The translations under genes and the position numbers were made by a program. The notes beneath the pieces are model-generated. The model did no database searches. It was not told the origin of the DNA and saw only the letters and a program-made list of their open reading frames with translations. A stretch of 64,000 bases of DNA from Paracidobacterium acidisoli (GTDB lineage Bacteria; Acidobacteriota; Terriglobia; Terriglobales; Acidobacteriaceae). This document shows, piece after piece, positions 59,142 through 64,000 of the stretch. Every line of letters starts with the position of its first letter. Position 1 is the stretch's first letter. Where the stretch lies: the NCBI RefSeq assembly GCF_003428625.2, contig NZ_QVQT02000003.1, forward strand, positions 751,017 to 815,016, given 5' to 3'.

Positions 59142-59759
59142 TCAAAGCGTGGCCGGATGGTCGAACTCGGCAAAGACGAATTCGCTGAGCGGCCTGCGCT
59201 CGCGCGGTGCCAGCTCGCGCTCCTTCATCTGGCCAGGGAGCTGATCGGGATCGCCGAAGTAGCCGGCCGCGGTGACGGCGCCCATGTCGTAGTCCGATGG
59301 AATGGCAAAGAGGCCGCGGGCCTTCTGCTGGTCGTATCCGGCCATGGAGTGGGTGTGAAAGCCGAGCGCCGTCGCGGCGAGCGCGAGCGTGGCGGTGGCC
59401 GCGCCGGTATCGTGCAGGGCGAAGGCGTTCGGCGCGCCGTTGTGGCTGAAGGTCTTTTTGGCGATGGAGAGGATGAGCACGGGCGCGGACTTTGTCCAGG
59501 ACTGATTGAACTCCATCAGCGAATCGAAGATCTTCTTCCAGGTGGGATCGTTGCGGCGGCCGACGAAGAAGCGCCAGGGCTGCTCGTTGAAGGAAGAAGC
59601 GGCCCAGTGCGCGGCCTCGAAGATTTTCGTCAGATCCTCGGAGGAGATGTCGCGGCCGGAGAAGGCGCGCGGGCTCCAGCGGCGGAGGATGAGGTCGGGA
59701 ATGCCGGGGATGGCGGGGGCGTGTTTCAGCTTCTCGATATCGTCACTGGACAGCGGCAT
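59142..59759 (-). CDS. Nitroreductase-family FMN oxidoreductase
   Basis: A 205-residue protein from ATG 59759 with AGGAG upstream. The FMN-binding start RRWSPRAFSGRDIS and AHWAASSFNEQPWRFFVGRR, and the later DTGAATATLALAATALGFHTHSMAGYD, fit the NfsA/NfsB-like nitroreductase superfamily. Such enzymes use NAD(P)H and FMN to reduce nitroaromatics, quinones or other electron acceptors. The substrate cannot be assigned. The gene is probably single; the next gene on the other side is divergent. Confidence 0.9.
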   Translation of the reverse strand: MPLSSDDIEKLKHAPAIPGIPDLILRRWSPRAFSGRDISSEDLTKIFEAAHWAASSFNEQPWRFFVGRRNDPTWKKIFDSLMEFNQSWTKSAPVLILSIAKKTFSHNGAPNAFALHDTGAATATLALAATALGFHTHSMAGYDQQKARGLFAIPSDYDMGAVTAAGYFGDPDQLPGQMKERELAPRERRPLSEFVFAEFDHPATL

Positions 59760-59944
59760 GGGGTGGCTCCTGTGAATGGATCGGACACCTTTATTTTAGA
59801 GGGCGGAGGGATGCAGCGTCAGCGTCAGAACGGTGAATACGATACGAAAAGACTATTGACGGCACTATGGAGACTGATACTATCTTGCCTGCTCCCCGGG
59901 CCGCTTTCTCCGCCGATGGAGCTTCGAAACAGCAGGAGCCGCTC

Positions 59945-60925
59945 ATGAACGCCAGGAGTGAGGCTGTATTCACGATAAGCATTCCGCGCATGTTTCGCCT
60001 TGCAGCGCCGGTCCTGGGACTGGCCGCGGCGCTGACACTGACGACGGCGTGCAAAACATCAGAAGATGCCGCGGCTGCGGCTTCGCAGATGACCACGACG
60101 GCCAGGGACCTTGCCGGCTACTACGCGCGGATGGACACCGTAGTGGTGGACACGATCGAGCTGAACCGGCTGCAGAGCGTGCTGCTGGGAACCACATTCA
60201 ATGACCAGGATGTGGCGCAGCTGAAGCAGACCGAGCAGGAGATCGGCAAGCGCGAGGACCTGGCGAGAAATCTGCGGGATCTGTCGGCGAGCTTTACGAA
60301 GCTGACGGGCGCGACGAGCGCGAAGGAAGTTGCGACGGCGAGCAACCGGCTGGGCTCGGCGCTGTCGTCGATCAGCTCGCTGCCGGGCGGCTCGGCCCTG
60401 CCTGCCGCGCTCGCGACCGCAGGCAAAGAGGTGGAAGCGCTGGCGCAGGAGCACAGGGAGCGCGAGGCGGGGAAGGCTCTGGATGCAACGGCGTCGGCGG
60501 TCTCGGAGCTCTTTCGGCAGGAGCAGCCGGCGTACGATGCGCTCTTTATGCAGAACCTGGTGCTGGCGCAGAGCCTGGCGGCCGAGCTGCTGAAGAGGGG
60601 CTGGGTCAATGAGGGAGAGCTGCTGAGTCCGATCCTGCAGCCGTTTCATCTGGCTCCGCCGCAGTCTTCGCCGGAGATTCATCAGAAGCTGATGCCGTAT
60701 GCGCAGCAGCAGCTGGCGACGCAGATGGCGGCACTGACGGCCGCGGAGAAGAAGGCGACGGACGGCATGACGAAGGCGCTGGATGAGATGTCGGAGCGGA
60801 TTCACCAGCTGGCGAGCGACAAGGCGATGGATAAGCGGAGCACGCCGCTGACCCTGGCCGATGTGGAGAAGTGGATCGATACGGCGACGTCGGCGGTGGG
60901 TTCGAACGCAACGGATCAGAATTAG
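59945..60925 (+). CDS. Helical lipoprotein of unknown function
   Basis: About 326 residues from ATG 59945 (AGGAG upstream). The signal ends in LTLTTAC, a slightly atypical lipobox. The mature part is long alpha-helical, rich in Ala, Leu, Gln and Glu with heptad-like spacing, and almost without aromatic residues; segments such as LKQTEQEIGKREDLARNLRDLSASF and QLATQMAALTAAEKKATDGMTKALDEM suggest coiled coils. I recognise no domain. It is followed after only 9 bp by a small helical protein, and the pair shares a terminator, so the two are likely one unit. Function unknown. Confidence 0.75.
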   Translation: MNARSEAVFTISIPRMFRLAAPVLGLAAALTLTTACKTSEDAAAAASQMTTTARDLAGYYARMDTVVVDTIELNRLQSVLLGTTFNDQDVAQLKQTEQEIGKREDLARNLRDLSASFTKLTGATSAKEVATASNRLGSALSSISSLPGGSALPAALATAGKEVEALAQEHREREAGKALDATASAVSELFRQEQPAYDALFMQNLVLAQSLAAELLKRGWVNEGELLSPILQPFHLAPPQSSPEIHQKLMPYAQQQLATQMAALTAAEKKATDGMTKALDEMSERIHQLASDKAMDKRSTPLTLADVEKWIDTATSAVGSNATDQN

Positions 60926-60934
60926 GAGAGCATC

Positions 60935-61258
60935 ATGGGAAGCTCGCTGCAGGCACTGCAGGATCAGTACTTTTTTCTGACGCAGAACCTTTCGGATATG
61001 CTGGCGGCCTGCGAGACGCAGGCACAGCGCGATGCGCTGCAGGCGCAGTATGTGACGGCGCGGCGCAATTTCTTCAACTGCATCAACAAGACGCTGCACG
61101 ATGACGATCCGGCGGCGGCGGCGCTGGTGCAGCAGATGAAGACGGAGCAGGAAAATCTGAAGAAAGCGGTCACCGACCTGAGCAAAATTGCCACGGTGAT
61201 TAGCGTCATCACCGACGCGGTAAAGGTGGGGACGGCTCTGGCCAGCCTGGCCGGATAA
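60935..61258 (+). CDS. Small helical protein, partner of the preceding lipoprotein
   Basis: A 107-residue protein, ATG 60935 with TAGGAGAG upstream. It has no signal peptide. The body is a likely coiled coil (QALQDQYFFLTQNLSDMLAACE; QQMKTEQENLKKAVTDLSKI), ending in a hydrophobic amphipathic helix (IATVISVITDAVKVGTALASLAG) that could insert into or lie on a membrane. Two cysteines (Cys27 and Cys51) lie in the helical part. It is in one transcript with the lipoprotein gene and closes with a strong terminator. I recognise no family; a cytoplasmic or membrane-surface partner of the lipoprotein is possible but not supported by direct evidence. Confidence 0.65.
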   Translation: MGSSLQALQDQYFFLTQNLSDMLAACETQAQRDALQAQYVTARRNFFNCINKTLHDDDPAAAALVQQMKTEQENLKKAVTDLSKIATVISVITDAVKVGTALASLAG

Positions 61259-61276
61259 AGCGTCTCAGACAAGCAG

Positions 61277-61311
61277 GGCCGGGGACAGAGATGCGTATCT
61301 GTCTCCCGGCC
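61277..61311. terminator. Intrinsic terminator after lipoprotein/small protein pair
   Basis: GGCCGGG plus GACAGA (61277-61289) pair with TCTGTC and CCCGGCC (61298-61303, 61305-61311), 13 bp with one bulged T and an 8-nt loop, followed by TGTATTGTTTG. It lies 18 bp after the stop codon, between convergent genes, and could serve both. Confidence 0.75.
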
Positions 61312-61339
61312 TGTATTGTTTGTGATGGCTGCGCGGCGC

Positions 61340-62239
61340 TTATTCTTTCGGCCTGGCGGCGACGGTGGTGCCGGTGATGTCCTCGAGCACGCGAATGGAG
61401 CCGCAGATATCGTCTTCGCCGTAGCCTTTGGCGATGGCGGCCTGCAGAAGCTGCTTCGAGATGGCGGTGAGCGGTGCGGGCACGTTGAGCTCGGCGGCCG
61501 ATTCGAGCATCAGCTCCAGATCCTTTTCCAGCCACTTCACGGAGAAGTTGGTGGTGAAGTTGCGCGCGAAGACCATGGGCGCCTTGATGGAGATAAAGCC
61601 GGAGCGCGCGGCGCTGTTGTTGAGAATGTCGAGCATCAGCTCGGGGTCGACGCCGGCTTTGGTGCTGAGGACGAGGCTTTCGTTGAAGGCCTGCAGCAGG
61701 CTGCCGAGGATCATGTTCTGCGAGAGCTTGGCGTGCAGGCCCATGCCGATGCCGCCGCAGTAGTAGAGCAGTTTTCCCATGGTCTCAAACCAGGGGCGGA
61801 CTTTTTCGAAGGTCTCTTTGGGGCCTCCCACCATAAAGGTGAGCGAGGCGCCTTCGGCTCCGGCTTTTGAGCCGGTGCAGGGCGCGTCGAGGAAGCCGAC
61901 GCCTTTTTCCGCGAGCTTTGCGGCGATGCGGCGGGCGGCGCTGGGCGAAATGGTGCTGCAGTCGACGACAAGCGTTCCTTCGGCCGCGCCCTCGATCAGG
62001 CCGTCCTGGCCGAGGATGACTTCACGCGACATCTCCGTATTGCCGACGCAGAGGAAGGTACACTCACTGTGCTTTGCGACCTCGGCGGGCGTGGCGCAGG
62101 CGATGCCGCCCTTTTCCGCCAGGGCGGCGACCTTGTTTTTGCTGTGCGACCAGATGGCGACCTCGTGACCGGCCTTGATCAGATTCAGCCCCATAGGGCC
62201 GCCCATGATGCCCAGTCCGATAAATCCCAGTTTCGACAT
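61340..62239 (-). CDS. Beta-hydroxyacid dehydrogenase (paralogue 2)
   Basis: A 299-residue protein. GLGIMGGPMGLNLI binds the cofactor, the substrate loop is DAPCTGSK and the catalytic Lys lies in HAKLSQNM, as in 3-hydroxyisobutyrate and tartronate-semialdehyde reductases. It is more similar to GlxR/GarR-like forms than the paralogue at 23608 in the IWSHSKNKV and FLCVGNTEMSREVILG segments, though I cannot rank this without alignment. It diverges from the glycosidase-like gene at 62442. The physiological substrate is not evident from its neighbours. Confidence 0.88.
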   Translation of the reverse strand: MSKLGFIGLGIMGGPMGLNLIKAGHEVAIWSHSKNKVAALAEKGGIACATPAEVAKHSECTFLCVGNTEMSREVILGQDGLIEGAAEGTLVVDCSTISPSAARRIAAKLAEKGVGFLDAPCTGSKAGAEGASLTFMVGGPKETFEKVRPWFETMGKLLYYCGGIGMGLHAKLSQNMILGSLLQAFNESLVLSTKAGVDPELMLDILNNSAARSGFISIKAPMVFARNFTTNFSVKWLEKDLELMLESAAELNVPAPLTAISKQLLQAAIAKGYGEDDICGSIRVLEDITGTTVAARPKE

Positions 62240-62441
62240 AGGTTTCGATGCTCCTCTCAGATGTGTTGGAAGTGAAGGATATTTGTTGGGAGCAGAGCGG
62301 GAAGGCCCGGGCTGCCGGTTCGCGGTGCGCTATGCTTTTTAAGCGTAAAACGAAAGTGCTGCACATGCTCAGGCTGCGGAGCCGGAATCCCGCTCGGCGG
62401 TATGGCATGAGAGAAGGCAATCGATACAGGAGAGCGAGCCA

Positions 62442-64000
62442 ATGAGCAGTACCAGAAGAGAATTTGTAAAACAGACGGCGGCCATTACAGCGGCGAGTTT
62501 TCTGCGCTCGGGCGCCGGAAACAGTTTATACGCCGAGAGCAGTGCTGTTGAAGCGAAGCCGGCAGCGAAGGGCGAGGGCTCCTGGTATGGACGGCCGATG
62601 CGCTGGGCGCAGCTGGCCTTTGTGGCCGACGATCCTGGAAATTACGATCAGGCCTTCTGGCTCGATTACTTTCGCAGAGTGCACGCGGATGCGGCATGTC
62701 TGAGCGCGGGCGGAGTGGTGGCGTTTTATCCGACGGAGATTCCGCTGCACTACCGCAGCCCGTGGCTGGGCAATCGCGACACCTTCGGCGATCTGATGGC
62801 AGGATGCCGCAAAATGCAGATGAATATTGTTGCGAGGACGGACTCGCATGCCTGCCATCAGGATGTATATGATGCGCATCCGGACTGGATCATGGTGGAT
62901 GCGAGCGGGAACAGGCGGCGGCATCCGTCAGACCCTTCGCTCTGGCTGACCTGCGCGCTGGGGCCGTACAACTTCGACTTCATGACCTCGGTTCATGAGG
63001 AGATCATGCAGAAGTACCGGCCGGACGGGATCTTCACGAACCGGTGGGCGGGCAGCGGGATGTGTTACTGCGAGCACTGCGTGAAGAACTTTCACGACTT
63101 TTCAGGACTGAGCCTGCCCCGCACCCGCGATCCGCAGGACCCGGCGAGAAAACAGTACATTCAGTGGCGGCAGAAGCAGCTCTTCGATCTGTGGCGGCTG
63201 TGGAACGAGAAGATTCGTGCGATCCACCCGGATGCGAGCTATATTGCCAATGCCGGAGGCGGCGCGCTGAGCGATCTGGATATGAAGACGATCGGCGAGC
63301 TGGCGCCGACGCTGTTTGCCGACCGGCAGAGCCGGAATGGACTGATGCCGCCGTGGACGAACGGCAAAAACGGCAAGGAGTATCGCGCGACGCTGGGACA
63401 GAAGGCCATTGCCGGCCTCTTCAGCGTGGGCTTCGAGGATTCGCACCGCTGGAAGGATTCGGTGCTGAACGGCGATGAGATTCGCATGTGGGTCGCGGAC
63501 GGGATGGCGCAGGGTCTGCGTCCGTGGTTCACGAAGTTCAATGCGAAGCCGATCGATCGCCGCTGGCTGCCGGTGGTGGAGGAGATCTATCAGTGGCAGT
63601 ACGCAAACGAGGCCTATCTGAGAAACATTCGGCCGCTGGCGCGGGTGGGGCTGGTGTATTCGCAGCAGAGCGCGTGGTACTACGGCGGCGAAGAGGCGCA
63701 TGAAAAGATCGAAGACCCGGGACTGGGATATTACCAGGCGCTGATCGAGGGACGGGTTCCGTTCGAGATGGTGCATGACCGGCTGCTGGACGAGGAGCAT
63801 CTTGCGCAATACAAGACGCTGATCCTTCCGAATATCGCGGCGCTGTCGGACGAACAGTGCAGGCAGCTGCAGGCCTTTGTGGAGCGCGGCGGGGGAGTGG
63901 TGGCGACGTATGAGACGTCGCTTTACGACGAGTGGGGCGTGCGGCGGAAGGACTTTGGACTGGCGGGGCTGTTCGGCGCGTCGTGGACTGGGAAGGTGCA
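62442..64000 (+). CDS. Tat-exported TIM-barrel glycosidase-like protein (3' truncated)
   Basis: The frame runs from ATG 62442 (AGGAG upstream) past the end of the window without a stop, about 519 codons visible. A twin-arginine type signal (STRREFVKQTAAITAASFLRSG) opens it. The following region looks like a barrel (RMQMN-type strands; DGIFTNRWAGSGMCYCEHCVKNF with a CxxC pair). From about 400 a flavodoxin-like segment (LIEGRVPFEMVHDRLL, then LILPNIAALSDEQCRQLQAFVERGGGVVATYE) fits the GH42 trimerisation/amidotransferase-like domain seen in beta-galactosidases. The specific family and the catalytic residues cannot be fixed from this fragment. Confidence 0.75.
   Translation, partial: MSSTRREFVKQTAAITAASFLRSGAGNSLYAESSAVEAKPAAKGEGSWYGRPMRWAQLAFVADDPGNYDQAFWLDYFRRVHADAACLSAGGVVAFYPTEIPLHYRSPWLGNRDTFGDLMAGCRKMQMNIVARTDSHACHQDVYDAHPDWIMVDASGNRRRHPSDPSLWLTCALGPYNFDFMTSVHEEIMQKYRPDGIFTNRWAGSGMCYCEHCVKNFHDFSGLSLPRTRDPQDPARKQYIQWRQKQLFDLWRLWNEKIRAIHPDASYIANAGGGALSDLDMKTIGELAPTLFADRQSRNGLMPPWTNGKNGKEYRATLGQKAIAGLFSVGFEDSHRWKDSVLNGDEIRMWVADGMAQGLRPWFTKFNAKPIDRRWLPVVEEIYQWQYANEAYLRNIRPLARVGLVYSQQSAWYYGGEEAHEKIEDPGLGYYQALIEGRVPFEMVHDRLLDEEHLAQYKTLILPNIAALSDEQCRQLQAFVERGGGVVATYETSLYDEWGVRRKDFGLAGLFGASWTGKV

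Overview
The window looks like chromosomal DNA of an acidobacterium, most likely Terriglobia/Acidobacteriaceae (relatives of Granulicella, Edaphobacter, Terriglobus). The case rests on four Oar/carboxypeptidase-regulatory-type TonB-dependent receptors (TBDRs), two membrane-anchored regulators of a family common in acidobacteria, a B12-dependent methionine synthase split into two genes, a class II (B12-dependent) ribonucleotide reductase, and an acidobacterial-type RpoZ-like small protein. I see no rRNA or tRNA genes, CRISPR arrays, insertion sequences or prophage genes. Both ends cut through genes.

Layout. 1-7.6 kb (+): the 3' end of a TBDR gene, a GH31 alpha-glycosidase and a TPR protein, which together resemble a glycan-uptake locus. 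7.8-19.4 kb: an anchored regulator (-) diverging from a TBDR, a purple-acid-phosphatase-like metallophosphoesterase, a Tat-exported multicopper oxidase and a GH38 alpha-mannosidase (all +). 19.5-33.1 kb (-): a long colinear run of TBDR, GH39, MFS sugar-acid transporter, RhmD-type dehydratase, FAH-family AraD1/GguC protein, beta-hydroxyacid dehydrogenase, then the split metH pair. A divergent FadR/GntR repressor gene lies at 33.3 kb, and a palindromic operator overlaps the -10 element of the TBDR promoter. 34.1-37.3 kb: M28 peptidase (-), SDR dehydrogenase and lipoprotein (+). 37.7-47.1 kb: a YncE-like/phosphoesterase fusion (+), a second anchored regulator (-), a secreted zinc phospholipase C/S1-P1-like protein (+) and a fourth TBDR (+). 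47.4-64 kb is mostly housekeeping or unassigned: a DUF6629 membrane protein, nrdJ with a likely NrdR-controlled promoter, the RpoZ-like gene, a DUF4139 protein, a membrane-embedded patatin, YdcF/SanA-like, nitroreductase, a lipoprotein plus small helical protein pair, a second beta-hydroxyacid dehydrogenase, and a truncated Tat-exported glycosidase-like gene.

How parts may work together. Each TBDR sits beside exported hydrolases and, in three cases, near a regulator, so the window reads as a set of outer-membrane uptake modules. The 23.6-33.1 kb block is the clearest: import, GH39 cleavage, sugar-acid transport, dehydration and a downstream keto-acid step, under one repressor. The two anchored-regulator loci each pair a divergent regulator with a TBDR and a secreted phosphoesterase, and share an AACCGTT-centred motif in their intergenic regions. 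That pairing is the best candidate here for an undescribed regulatory system. It is an inference from sequence, not a demonstrated function.
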